In this document: in pieces, positions 1 to 8,752 of the stretch
Layout of the letters: every line of letters begins with the position of its first letter
Position numbering within the stretch: position 1 is the stretch's first letter
NCBI GenBank assembly: GCA_025210735.1
Contig: JAOARD010000062.1
Span: 90,091 to 154,090 of the forward strand
Reading direction: 5' to 3'
DNA from: Bacteroidales bacterium
Lineage (GTDB): Bacteria > Bacteroidota > Bacteroidia > Bacteroidales > UBA6680
DNA: 64,000 bases
Notes under the pieces: generated by a model
What the model saw: only the letters and a program-made list of their open reading frames with translations
Told to the model about the DNA's origin: nothing
Databases searched by the model: none
Program-made: the position numbers and the translations under genes

Positions 1-409
1 TTCGTATACCTCTATCTGTTAGTTTCTCTTTAAATATACCCTCTTTTGTTAGTTTTGTCTTCTTAAGTTTTCCTCCATCAATGTTATAGGTATACCCTTT
101 AATATTATGCATAGACTCTGCCTTATCATAGTAAAACAGTGTTCTTGTTGCATTCTCAAGACCTTCCTCAGTAAGTATTTTTATACGTATATGATAATCC
201 TTATAAAGCTTGAATCCCTGTACATCAGTATACATAATTCTATTCTCTCCAATATCAGCCAAAACAATCGCTGAGGCGGTTGTATCAATAGAGTAAACTG
301 ATTTTGCAACTTCTTCTTTTGTTATTTTACCAAACTTTATCTTTTGGGATTGACCAAAAACAGACAATGTTGTAAACAGAATTACAACAGAGCAGAGTAT
401 TTTCCTCAT
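1..409 (-). CDS. DUF3857 domain protein, N-terminal part (runs off left edge)
   Basis: This reading frame is open from an ATG at 409 to the window edge, about 136 codons, with no stop, so the C-terminal part lies outside. It begins with a signal peptide (MRKILCSVVILFTTLSVFGQ) and continues with KIKFGKITKEEV and then TASAIVLADIGE. That pattern is typical of the start of Bacteroidota DUF3857 proteins, which usually carry a transglutaminase-like domain further on. It is therefore predicted to be exported to the periplasm or outer membrane. The biochemical role of the family is not established. No clear promoter or Shine-Dalgarno sequence was seen in the 193 bp between it and recX. Confidence 0.75.
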   Translation of the reverse strand, partial: MRKILCSVVILFTTLSVFGQSQKIKFGKITKEEVAKSVYSIDTTASAIVLADIGENRIMYTDVQGFKLYKDYHIRIKILTEEGLENATRTLFYYDKAESMHNIKGYTYNIDGGKLKKTKLTKEGIFKEKLTDRGIR

Positions 410-602
410 TTCTATTTAATTTAAGGTTTAAAATTTTATTCTATGTAATGTTCTCTTCTTAATCTTATGGGTTAAAAAGTGTGCGAATTTAACAGTTATT
501 TAGATAATAACAAAGTAAAAAGCTATTAGCCAAAATATCTTAACTTACTATATTTAATAACAGTACTCTTCTAAAATATCTAAACAGTAGAGTTTACAAG
601 AA

Positions 603-1082
603 CTACAGTTCATCAACTCTATATTCAGCCATTGCAGCAAATACCTTATCAGGTTCAAAACCTTTGCGTATTACATGCGCTGCAACTTTATTACGTTCGT
701 TATAATCATCCGGCAAAGGCATATTTTTAAGTTTTGATCTGAGAATACGCATTACTTTATCACAATACTCTTCATCAGTAATTGAAGAGAGAGCCTCTTC
801 TATATTAGTATTAGATATCTTCTTTGTTTTGAGCATGTGTCTGATTTTTACACGCCCCCAATTATTAAATCTGAATTTATGATTAACATATGCTCTGCAG
901 AAACGTGTTTCATCAATGAATTTCTCTTCAATGAGTTTATCAATTACATTTTCAATATCTGAATTAGACAATCCATACTTTATAAGTTTCTGCTGAATAT
1001 CATATTCACATTTTTCTGACTGAGAACATAACTGCATCATTTTACCAAGAGCCTGTTCTGGGGTGTATTTAGGGATATTCAT
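603..1082 (-). CDS. recX: Regulatory protein RecX
   Basis: The 159-residue product has the all-helical, three-repeat RecX look: an N-terminal QKLIKYGLSNSDIENVIDKL helix pair, a central EKFIDETRFCRAYVNHKFRFN block, and WGRVKIRHMLK with a basic helix. RecX binds RecA filaments and modulates recombination and SOS induction in the cytoplasm. Length fits the family. The gene starts inside the end of prmC (4-bp overlap, 1079-1082), so the two are probably cotranscribed and translationally coupled. recA is not in the window, so the partner is inferred from the family only. Confidence 0.88.
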   Translation of the reverse strand: MNIPKYTPEQALGKMMQLCSQSEKCEYDIQQKLIKYGLSNSDIENVIDKLIEEKFIDETRFCRAYVNHKFRFNNWGRVKIRHMLKTKKISNTNIEEALSSITDEEYCDKVMRILRSKLKNMPLPDDYNERNKVAAHVIRKGFEPDKVFAAMAEYRVDEL

Positions 1083-1933
1083 GGTTTCATGGCTTTAATC
1101 ATTCTGTCCTTACCAAACAGATCCTTTCTTAATATACAATCAGTAAAACCTTTTTCAATTAACATGTTACAAGTTTCCTCTCCAAAAGCTTCATTAATTT
1201 CCAGATACAAAACTCCTCCTTTCTTCAGATTTGATATAGCAAAGTCTGCAATTACTTTATAAAAAATAAGCGGATCATTATCGTCTACAAAAAGTGCCAA
1301 ATGAGGTTCATTGTCAAGCACATTATTACTCATCAGCCTTTTCTCTGACTCTCTTATATACGGAGGGTTACTAACAACAATATCTGCTTTTGCTACATCT
1401 ATATTGGTATAACTCAGTATATCCGCATTTACAAACTCAACATTAACATTATTCAGTTTAGCATTTCTGGTTGCTGTTTCTATCGCATCTTCTGAGATAT
1501 CAATACTCTTTACATCAGCACTGTTAATATTTTTTGCCAATGAAACAGGAATACAGCCACTACCTGTACCAATATCAATAATTACTGGTTCATCTATTCT
1601 ATTATCTGTAATTATCCAGTGTACCAACTCCTCTGTCTCGGGGCGCGGAATAAGTACATTTTCGTTCACCAAAAACTTAAGTTCATAAAATTCTGTATGC
1701 CCTATAATGTACTGAATTGGTTTTTCATGTTTCAGATCGTCAACAATTTTATTAATTTGCGCAAACTTATTTTCATCAATCTCGGCTGACATATTGAGAT
1801 GAATTTCAACAGGTGTTAAACCTAATATCTCCTCAGCTGTTATACGGAAAAAACTGTTTATCTCGGTATCCGGATATATGCCGTTAAGCTCCGTGCTGAA
1901 AATAGTTTTTATATGATGTAATGTAGATCTCAT
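1079..1933 (-). CDS. prmC: Release-factor glutamine N5-methyltransferase PrmC (HemK)
   Basis: PrmC methylates the glutamine of the GGQ motif in peptide-chain release factors. The 284-residue protein has an N-terminal helical domain, the IPRPETE motif near residues 95-101, a SAM-binding motif IDIGTGSGC at about 119-127, and the catalytic NPPY at 189-192. Full length for the family. It is the first gene of a prmC-recX pair and is divergent from ribD, with only 19 bp between the two start codons. A CAAATTTA sequence at 1938-1945 (TAAATTTG on the minus strand) resembles a Bacteroidota -7 element and would place the transcript start almost at the ATG. Confidence 0.95.
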   Translation of the reverse strand: MRSTLHHIKTIFSTELNGIYPDTEINSFFRITAEEILGLTPVEIHLNMSAEIDENKFAQINKIVDDLKHEKPIQYIIGHTEFYELKFLVNENVLIPRPETEELVHWIITDNRIDEPVIIDIGTGSGCIPVSLAKNINSADVKSIDISEDAIETATRNAKLNNVNVEFVNADILSYTNIDVAKADIVVSNPPYIRESEKRLMSNNVLDNEPHLALFVDDNDPLIFYKVIADFAISNLKKGGVLYLEINEAFGEETCNMLIEKGFTDCILRKDLFGKDRMIKAMKP

Positions 1934-1952
1934 TTTGCAAATTTAGAAAAAG

Positions 1953-3059
1953 ATGATTGAAAAGAATAACGACATACAATATATGAGACGATGTATTGAA
2001 CTTGCCGCTCAAGGTGAGGGACATACATACCCAAATCCAATGGTTGGATCTGTTATTGTTCATAACAATAAAATAATTGGAGAAGGATTTCACCGCAAAT
2101 ACGGAGAGGTACACGCTGAAGTAAATGCGATAAATAGTGTTGAGGATAAATCGCTGTTTAAAGAATCAACTATATATGTAAACCTTGAACCATGTGCTCA
2201 CCATGGCAAAACGCCTCCTTGTGCAGATCTTATTGTTCAACACAAATTTAAGCGTGTTGTAATTGGTTGCAGAGATTCATTTAAAGAAGTTGACGGAAAA
2301 GGTATTGAGATAATTAAAAATGCCGGTATTGAGGTTACAACAGGGATTCTTGAAGAAGAATCTATCTTCCTGAACAGAAGATTTTTTACTTTCCATAACA
2401 ATAAAAGACCATATATAATTCTTAAATGGGCTCAAACAGCTGATGGGTATATTGATTCTGAAAGAGAAGAGGATAACAACTCTCCTAAATGGATTACTAA
2501 TGATCTTGCCAGAGCTCTTGTACACAGATGGAGAAGCGATGAGATGGGTATTATGATTGGCACCAATACTGCTCTTATGGATAATCCGAAATTGAATGTA
2601 AGAGAGTGGACACCTAATAATCCTACAAGGATAATATTAGACAGAACTCTAAGGTTACCTGTTTCTCTAAATATATTTGATAATAGTCAGCCAACAAGAA
2701 TATATATTGGTAATAATGCCAGTGCTAAAAAGAATAAAAAAGAGTTTACAGAAACAGAGAATCTTAAAATTCTAAATATAGATTATGCTAAAGATGTAAT
2801 ATCGCAGGTTATGACAGATCTGTATGAGCAAGGCATACAATCTGTAATTGTTGAAGGAGGAACAAAACTTATTGAGAGTTTCTATAAAAACAACTGTTGG
2901 GACGAATCAAGGGTATTTGTTGGCAATACATTCTTTGCCAAAGGTGTTAAAGCTCCTGAGGTTAAAGGCAAACATCTTTCAACAAAACATATAGACAATT
3001 GTAATTTATACACATATATTAACGATACTTTATCTGCAAATAATGAAGAAGGATTATAG
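1953..3059 (+). CDS. ribD: Bifunctional riboflavin biosynthesis deaminase/reductase RibD
   Basis: RibD performs the deamination and the ribosyl-reduction steps that follow GTP cyclohydrolase II in riboflavin synthesis. The N-terminal cytidine-deaminase-like domain has the zinc site HAEVNA (His54, Glu56) and PCAHHGKTPPC (Cys81, Cys90). The reductase domain follows from about residue 150 (ILKWAQTADGYI) with DNPKLNVR and VEGGTKLIESF. At 368 residues it is full length. The start chosen gives a short N-terminal extension before MRRCIELA, as usual in Bacteroidales. Its 3' end overlaps the next gene by 17 bp, implying coupled translation with the HAD phosphatase. Confidence 0.95.
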   Translation: MIEKNNDIQYMRRCIELAAQGEGHTYPNPMVGSVIVHNNKIIGEGFHRKYGEVHAEVNAINSVEDKSLFKESTIYVNLEPCAHHGKTPPCADLIVQHKFKRVVIGCRDSFKEVDGKGIEIIKNAGIEVTTGILEEESIFLNRRFFTFHNNKRPYIILKWAQTADGYIDSEREEDNNSPKWITNDLARALVHRWRSDEMGIMIGTNTALMDNPKLNVREWTPNNPTRIILDRTLRLPVSLNIFDNSQPTRIYIGNNASAKKNKKEFTETENLKILNIDYAKDVISQVMTDLYEQGIQSVIVEGGTKLIESFYKNNCWDESRVFVGNTFFAKGVKAPEVKGKHLSTKHIDNCNLYTYINDTLSANNEEGL

Positions 3060-3744
3060 GGTAATAGGGTTTGATGCAGACGATACATTATGGATTAACG
3101 AAACATACTTCAGAGATACAGAACACGAGTTCAGCAAATTACTTAAAGAGTATATGCCTTCTGAAGATATCATAAACAATCTATTCAATACAGAGATAAA
3201 AAACCTTGATTTATATGGCTTTGGTATAAAGGGTTTTACTCTATCTATGATAGAAACCGCTATACAAATCAGTGACGGAAAAGTATCGCCGGAGATTATT
3301 AACAAGATTATAGAGCTTGGCAAAGAGTTACATAACAAACCTGTTGAACTGATTGAGGATATAAAACATGTTCTGAGTACATTGAGAGGCAAAGGTTATA
3401 AACTTATTGTAGCAACAAAAGGCGACTTAATTGATCAGGAGCGTAAACTGCGTAAATCTGAACTAGGAGATATGTTTCATCACTTTGAGGTAATGAGCGA
3501 TAAAAAAGAGTCTGATTACAGAAAGCTTCTACAGAATATAAATACATCACCTGATGAATTCCTAATGATTGGGAACTCTTTAAAATCGGATGTTATACCT
3601 GTAATAAATATTGGAGCACAAGGTGTACATATTCCATTTCATACAACATGGCAACATGAGATGATTACACCAGACAACAATGTAAAAGATAAGGTTATAA
3701 AACTTAACAAGATAACAGAAGTAATAGACTTTCTTACAAACTAA
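3043..3744 (+). CDS. HAD-superfamily phosphatase, coupled to ribD
   Basis: The 233-residue product is a haloacid-dehalogenase-type hydrolase. It has motif I with the nucleophile pair Asp11/Asp13 (FDADDTLW), a helical cap from about 20-95, motif II around IVATKGD, and motif IV near GNSLKSDV. Such proteins dephosphorylate small molecules. The gene overlaps ribD by 17 bp. Riboflavin synthesis needs a phosphatase for 5-amino-6-(5-phosphoribitylamino)uracil, and HAD proteins do this in other bacteria, so this is a plausible candidate (inference from position). Its substrate cannot be read from sequence. A terminator follows the gene. Confidence 0.85.
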   Translation: MKKDYRVIGFDADDTLWINETYFRDTEHEFSKLLKEYMPSEDIINNLFNTEIKNLDLYGFGIKGFTLSMIETAIQISDGKVSPEIINKIIELGKELHNKPVELIEDIKHVLSTLRGKGYKLIVATKGDLIDQERKLRKSELGDMFHHFEVMSDKKESDYRKLLQNINTSPDEFLMIGNSLKSDVIPVINIGAQGVHIPFHTTWQHEMITPDNNVKDKVIKLNKITEVIDFLTN

Positions 3745-3788
3745 TTATCCTGATGCAATTGTATTATATTGCGCAGGTATCATAAAAC

Positions 3789-3827
3789 AGAGCCATTGTT
3801 TACTTCTTGTAACCTCTGGCTCTTTTG
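3789..3827 (+). terminator. Rho-independent terminator after ribD-HAD
   Basis: The outer arms AGAGCCA and TGGCTCT (7 bp) enclose an inner TTAC/GTAA stem, and the hairpin is followed directly by TTTT. It lies 45 bp after the HAD stop codon. Confidence 0.6.
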
Positions 3828-3956
3828 CAAACTCTACGTCTCTATAAAATCCAGAACATCTGTATAAATTTTCAGAGTTTTAACAGAATCATAAATCAAA
3901 GTACTTGTTATCTTTAAAATATAGAGTTTAATAAAACTCAGAAACAGTTTCTCAAA

Positions 3957-4568
3957 CTACTCTATATTTATTGTCTGCGGAAAATTCATAAATTCATACT
4001 CCAGATCAGCTATTTTTTCAGTCATCTTTGATGAAAACACAAGTTGCTGACAACGTTTTATTGTAGCTGCAAATCTATTCGTATGTATATGATACATATT
4101 ACGTATAACAAGATCTGCATCATCAATAATAAACATCTTCAGATCACCAAGATTAAGTCCGTAATTTGAGTATAACTCATTTAAACGTTTAGCTGTACCA
4201 ATTACAACATCGGCTCCAAAATATATAGCATCTTTCTGATCCTGTATTTTACCCTTATCATATGCACAGTGTACACGTAAGTTTGTGTATTTACCGTATG
4301 CATCAAACATCTCCTTCATACTTAATGCAGACTCTTTATCAGGTACAATAATAAGAGCTCTTGGAACATCGTTTATTGCTGCTTTAAGCTTCTGTATTAC
4401 ACCCATAACAATTACCGAGGTCTTCCCTGTCCCTTCAGCACCAATACCAATAACATCTTTTCCGCTTTTAATTATCGGGAAACATGCCTTCTCCATATCG
4501 TTTGGTTGTTCAAAACCCAACTCTATAATTGCTTTCTCAAGATTCTCATTAATCTTTTTCAGAAACAT
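3957..4568 (-). CDS. Single-domain DEAD-box helicase-like protein
   Basis: This 203-residue protein corresponds only to the first RecA-like domain of DEAD-box RNA helicases. It shows a Q-motif-like GFEQP at 18-22, a Walker A GAEGTGKT at 43-50, VVIGTAKRL at about 121-129, and a Walker B IIDDAD at 147-152, where DEAD has become DDAD. The SAT motif appears as SSK, and the whole second RecA domain with the arginine finger is missing. ATP binding is plausible, but RNA unwinding by the protein alone is not. The frame is uninterrupted and no second-domain remnant was seen downstream, so it reads as a genuine short protein rather than a frameshifted gene. It stands alone, 172 bp after ppx. Confidence 0.7.
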   Translation of the reverse strand: MFLKKINENLEKAIIELGFEQPNDMEKACFPIIKSGKDVIGIGAEGTGKTSVIVMGVIQKLKAAINDVPRALIIVPDKESALSMKEMFDAYGKYTNLRVHCAYDKGKIQDQKDAIYFGADVVIGTAKRLNELYSNYGLNLGDLKMFIIDDADLVIRNMYHIHTNRFAATIKRCQQLVFSSKMTEKIADLEYEFMNFPQTINIE

Positions 4569-4740
4569 ATCTATATTTTTACAGTTTTATGCAAAATTAA
4601 CAAAACATGTTAACTGATAAATCAAAACATATAAATCTATTTTATATAACTTCTGTTTTTATGAAAAAACACCAGAAACTGGAGCTGTTATGCATCAATA
4701 TCAGATAAAAACAAAATCTAAAAACATACTAAAATACAAG

Positions 4741-5628
4741 CTATAACATAGCCTTATACTCCTTATATAGTTGTCTTATTGTTCCATCAGCAAGACCAAA
4801 ACCGGGAACTATAATTTTCTTTGCATCAACCCAACGCATTACCATTGCATATAGTTCAGCAGCAGGTATTATTACATCTGCTCTGTCCGGATTCAACCCC
4901 AGTACCTCTATACGTTCCTTAACACTATATGCTGATATTTTCTCAATTGCTGTATTTAGCTTTTTATATGATAACACCTGTTTACCCGGTACATACATCT
5001 TAGCTATCTTGTTAATATTACCTCCGGAACCAATCACATTAATATCTGTATACTCTTTACACAAATCGCCTATCCAGTTCTCCATATCAACAAGCGTCTG
5101 TTTCTCATACATATCCTGTATAATACGCACAGTACCAATATTAAATGATTTTGACAATACAGCCATCTGCTTACTAAACAGTGTAAATTCTGTACTACCT
5201 CCACCTACATCAATAAAGAGATAGTTACCATCATCAGAAAGTGTATTTATCTGGTTCTTATAGATTATTTTTGCCTCTTGTTCTCCATCAATAATCTCAA
5301 TATTCATATCGGCAAATTCGCGCATTGTGCGTACAATATCCTTTGAGTTCTTAGCATCGCGCATTGCCGAGGTAGCATATATCTTATAACTAACCACATC
5401 CTGAAGATACAGCAGATGTTTAAACGCTAAAAGAGCATGTAACAGTTTATCTATCTTACGCTGAGGTATAACTCCGGTTGAAAACACTTCTGCTCCTAAC
5501 CTTATAGGCATTCGTATTAACGAAGATTTCTTGAAACTAACCTTGCCTCTGTTCTCAATTACATTAGTAAATAGTAAACGTAATGCATTTGATCCTATAT
5601 CTATTGCTCCAAATTTATATACCTTCAT
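4741..5628 (-). CDS. ppx: Ppx/GppA-family exopolyphosphatase
   Basis: The product belongs to the actin/Hsp70-fold Ppx/GppA family, which removes terminal phosphate from polyphosphate or hydrolyses pppGpp. Motifs are GAIDIGSNALRLL at 7-19, ATSAMRD at 85-91, GEQEAK at 115-120, DVGGGSTE at 140-147 and GSGGN at about 200. At 295 residues it contains only the two catalytic N-terminal domains. The long C-terminal part of E. coli PPX is absent, as in many Bacteroidota. It overlaps the end of ppk1 by 14 bp, so it is the last gene of the polyphosphate operon. Ppx versus GppA activity cannot be separated by sequence here. Confidence 0.9.
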   Translation of the reverse strand: MKVYKFGAIDIGSNALRLLFTNVIENRGKVSFKKSSLIRMPIRLGAEVFSTGVIPQRKIDKLLHALLAFKHLLYLQDVVSYKIYATSAMRDAKNSKDIVRTMREFADMNIEIIDGEQEAKIIYKNQINTLSDDGNYLFIDVGGGSTEFTLFSKQMAVLSKSFNIGTVRIIQDMYEKQTLVDMENWIGDLCKEYTDINVIGSGGNINKIAKMYVPGKQVLSYKKLNTAIEKISAYSVKERIEVLGLNPDRADVIIPAAELYAMVMRWVDAKKIIVPGFGLADGTIRQLYKEYKAML

Positions 5629-7690
5629 TATTCTTGCTGTTTAACTGTTTTGCTAAATGCTTATATGTCTCTATCTGCGACCTGAACGCTCTCTTACGTC
5701 CTGTTTCTCTGTAGGTATTACTGTGCTCACTATTAACCTCTCTGGCTTTTACATTATCTTTAAATTGTATTCTGAAAATATTCTTTAGCTCACTTTTAAT
5801 CTTGTTATCATATACCGGACATGTAACCTCTATTCTGTGATCAAGGTTCCTTGTCATCCAATCTGCTGATGAAATAAACAGATCCTCATTACCTCCATTA
5901 TAGAAATAGAATATTCTTGAATGCTCAAGATACTTATCAACAATTGATATAACCTCAATATTCTCGCTCAAGCCGGGAACACCTGGAATCAGCGAACACA
6001 TACCTCGTATTATCATTCGTATCTTAACACCTGCATTACTGGCTCTGTATAACAGGTCAATCATTTTATAATCAACCAGATTATTAATCTTAAGTAGTAT
6101 TATTGCCTTTATCCCCCTTTGAGCATTCTCAATCTCATTCTCAATAAGTATTTCAAAACCACTTCTGGTATCGTATGGCGATACAAAGAGGCTCTTAAAA
6201 TCAGGTTTTATATAGTTAAACTCAAAAAAACTGAACAGCTGATTCATATCAGAGGTGATCTTCTTATTTGCTGTATACAGCTGAATATCTGTATAGACTC
6301 GGGCTGTTCCTTCGTGCAGGTTTCCGGTTCCTATTATACCATAGTCAACCTTCTTACCATCCTCTTTTCTTCTTATAAGCGTTACTTTACTGTGTACTTT
6401 TAACCCATGAATCCCCAGAATAACATTTGCCCCATACTTCTCAAGTTTGTTTGCCCAGTGAATATTTGATTTCTCATCAAACCGGGCCTGCAACTCTACC
6501 AAAACTGTAACTTTCTTTCCGTTACGGCAGGCATTTATAAGGGCATTTACAATCTTAGAGTCATATGCAACTCTGTATATTGTAGTTTTAATTTCTGTAA
6601 CCTGAGGGTCAATAGCAGCCTCCCTTAGCAACGATATAAAATATGTAAATTTTTGATACGGGTAGTGCACCATTACATCTTGTTGCTTTACCGCATCAAG
6701 AATTCTACTCTTATCTTTTAATAAAGGGTGCTGTAGCGGCGAATCCTTTTTATAAACAAGTCTGCCAGAACCAACTAACGGAAAATTTATAAAATCCTTA
6801 AAGTTATGATAACGACCTCCGGGTATACATCTGTCTGATTTTTGTACTCCAATACCTTTCATTATAAATTGCAACAGATCCTCGTCTATATCTCTGTCAT
6901 ATACAAAACGTACAGCCTGACCTCGTTTACGCCCTCTTATGCCTTTATGTATCTTTGCAAGCATACTTTTCGACAGATCGTTATCTATATCCAGCTCTGC
7001 ATCACGTGTAATCTTTACAGAGAATGAGTTATAACTATCGTAGTCAAGAGTACAAAACACTTTATCAAGGTTAAATCTTATAAGATCCTCTAACAGTATA
7101 ATATAATTATTTTTGTTGTCTCCGGGTAGTATTATAAACCTGCTCATATAGTCGGTAGGAATCTCTATCAGAGCAAATGCAATTTTATCTTCCTGATTCT
7201 TGTTAAACAGTTTAGTTGCCAGATATAAATATTTATCTCTCAACTCCGGAAAACTCTTGCTTTCAGATATAATTACAGGTGATAAAACAGACTCAACATG
7301 CTTTTCGTAGTATCTTCGTGCAAATTGCTGTTGAGTACTATTCATAGATTCTTCATCAACAATAAATATATTCTCCTCTCTAAGCTCTTTAATAAGCTGA
7401 ATATATATACTATCAAACTCTGTACGAAGCTCCATCACCTTGTCATGTATTCTATCAAGAATAATATCCGGCGATTTATCGTATTTACTTAGTTTACCCT
7501 TTACATCAGCTATCTTATGTAATCCGGCTACACGTACTTTAAAAAATTCATCAAGATTATTTGAGAAGATACCCAAAAAACGTAGTCGTTCAATAAGAGG
7601 AACACTATTATCTTTAGCTTCCTGTAATACTCTCTCATTAAACGATAACCAACTTAACTCCCTGTTTATATATTTCTGATCTGATGTCAT
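5615..7690 (-). CDS. ppk1: Polyphosphate kinase 1
   Basis: Ppk1 makes polyphosphate from ATP through an autophosphorylated histidine. The 691-residue sequence has the N-terminal RELSWLSFNERVL and NNLDEFFKVR motifs, the phospholipase-D-like repeats with His433 in KVHSK and His459 in NLHEGTARVYTDI, and SSADWMTRNLDHRIEV near the C-terminus. Length and motif order match the family. It overlaps sixA by 4 bp upstream and ppx by 14 bp downstream. Synthesis and breakdown of polyphosphate are thus encoded in one message together with two histidine-phosphatase proteins. Confidence 0.96.
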   Translation of the reverse strand: MTSDQKYINRELSWLSFNERVLQEAKDNSVPLIERLRFLGIFSNNLDEFFKVRVAGLHKIADVKGKLSKYDKSPDIILDRIHDKVMELRTEFDSIYIQLIKELREENIFIVDEESMNSTQQQFARRYYEKHVESVLSPVIISESKSFPELRDKYLYLATKLFNKNQEDKIAFALIEIPTDYMSRFIILPGDNKNNYIILLEDLIRFNLDKVFCTLDYDSYNSFSVKITRDAELDIDNDLSKSMLAKIHKGIRGRKRGQAVRFVYDRDIDEDLLQFIMKGIGVQKSDRCIPGGRYHNFKDFINFPLVGSGRLVYKKDSPLQHPLLKDKSRILDAVKQQDVMVHYPYQKFTYFISLLREAAIDPQVTEIKTTIYRVAYDSKIVNALINACRNGKKVTVLVELQARFDEKSNIHWANKLEKYGANVILGIHGLKVHSKVTLIRRKEDGKKVDYGIIGTGNLHEGTARVYTDIQLYTANKKITSDMNQLFSFFEFNYIKPDFKSLFVSPYDTRSGFEILIENEIENAQRGIKAIILLKINNLVDYKMIDLLYRASNAGVKIRMIIRGMCSLIPGVPGLSENIEVISIVDKYLEHSRIFYFYNGGNEDLFISSADWMTRNLDHRIEVTCPVYDNKIKSELKNIFRIQFKDNVKAREVNSEHSNTYRETGRKRAFRSQIETYKHLAKQLNSKNNEGI

Positions 7691-8181
7691 CTATACATTT
7701 TTGGATAATCAAAAGATACCACTTTAGAGTTCTTTTTACAAATATCCGCCCATCTCTCGCAACTGAAACTGATGTTAATTACAGCAGATGTTGGTATCTT
7801 ACTAAATGATTGTCCTGCAAACTCCTCTGCAAAGGTGTGTATATCAGGATTGTGACTAACCAACATTACCGATTTTATATCATCCTTCAAATAACGCGAC
7901 AGGTCATTAAAGAACAGTTCTAGGTTAAAATACAATTCCTTAATGATCTTTATTTTACTACAGTGTATATCCATTATTCCGGCATATATTCTTGCCGTAT
8001 GAAATGCCCTGATTGCAGGACTTGACACTATTAAATCCGGTTTAATATTCTGATCCAGTAACACCTGACCTATTATCTTGGCATCATTGTATCCACGCTT
8101 AGACAAAGGTCTGTCTATATCGCGTAGATAGGGAAAATCCCAACTGGATTTACTATGCCTGCATAAGAGTAGATTTAACAT
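7687..8181 (-). CDS. sixA: SixA-type phosphohistidine phosphatase
   Basis: A 164-residue member of the short histidine phosphatase (RHG) family. The RHS motif is at 8-10 with the SixA-typical continuation KSSW, then RPLSKRG, SSPAIRAFHTA (conserved Arg and His), and VSHNPD with the second catalytic His. E. coli SixA dephosphorylates phosphohistidine on HPt/NPr proteins. Here the gene overlaps ppk1 by 4 bp. The natural substrate may therefore be connected to phosphate or polyphosphate metabolism, which is inference. It is a distant paralogue of the next gene upstream. Confidence 0.85.
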   Translation of the reverse strand: MLNLLLCRHSKSSWDFPYLRDIDRPLSKRGYNDAKIIGQVLLDQNIKPDLIVSSPAIRAFHTARIYAGIMDIHCSKIKIIKELYFNLELFFNDLSRYLKDDIKSVMLVSHNPDIHTFAEEFAGQSFSKIPTSAVINISFSCERWADICKKNSKVVSFDYPKMYR

Positions 8182-8252
8182 ATCTTTTTTTTACAAAAAA
8201 ACAGATCAGATGTTAACTAAACCTGAACAAATTACCATCTTATCAATAATAA

Positions 8253-8747
8253 TTACAAACCATCAGGGTACAGGTATTGTTCACTGGTTACTAAACCATT
8301 ATCAATTGCTTTCCACGTATCTGATTCAAATTCAAATATCGACATACCAGATGTATCCATCATTGATATACGGTTTGTGAAGAATACATTTGATAACTCT
8401 GTTATTGTTGGGTTATGTCCTATCAGCATTACTGTATTCAACGAATCATCAAGATTATACAAAAGGTTAAGAATATCCATAACCCTGTTTGTATAAATTG
8501 TCTCGCTAATACTAACCACATTCAGGGGCAACTTAAGATGTCTTTGATACATCATTGCTGTATGCAGTGCTCTGCTTGCATGACTACAAAGTATCAAATC
8601 CGGTTTAATACTGCAATCCTTTAAATATTCCGACATATCAATATTCTCCAGAATACCAGTTTCGCTGAGCGTACGGTCAATATCTCTTATCTCAGCCACA
8701 CCAAAAGGGGCATCACCATGACGCCCCAGAATTAATCTCTTACTCAT
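8253..8747 (-). CDS. Second SixA-like histidine phosphatase
   Basis: This protein has the same length (164 residues) and fold motifs as its neighbour: RHG at 9-11, RTLSETG, CSHASRALHTA, and IGHNPT with the second catalytic His. The two share the same architecture but differ over most positions, so this is an old duplication or two separate lineages rather than a recent copy. It lies 71 bp upstream of sixA and 5 bp downstream of phoH, all leftward. All visible RHG catalytic residues are present, so it is probably active. The substrate is unknown. Confidence 0.8.
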   Translation of the reverse strand: MSKRLILGRHGDAPFGVAEIRDIDRTLSETGILENIDMSEYLKDCSIKPDLILCSHASRALHTAMMYQRHLKLPLNVVSISETIYTNRVMDILNLLYNLDDSLNTVMLIGHNPTITELSNVFFTNRISMMDTSGMSIFEFESDTWKAIDNGLVTSEQYLYPDGL

Positions 8748-8752
8748 ATTTT

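Noticed and set aside
3957..4568. A frameshifted full-length DEAD-box helicase.
   Set aside because: No coding remnant of a second RecA domain was found in the 210 bp downstream.
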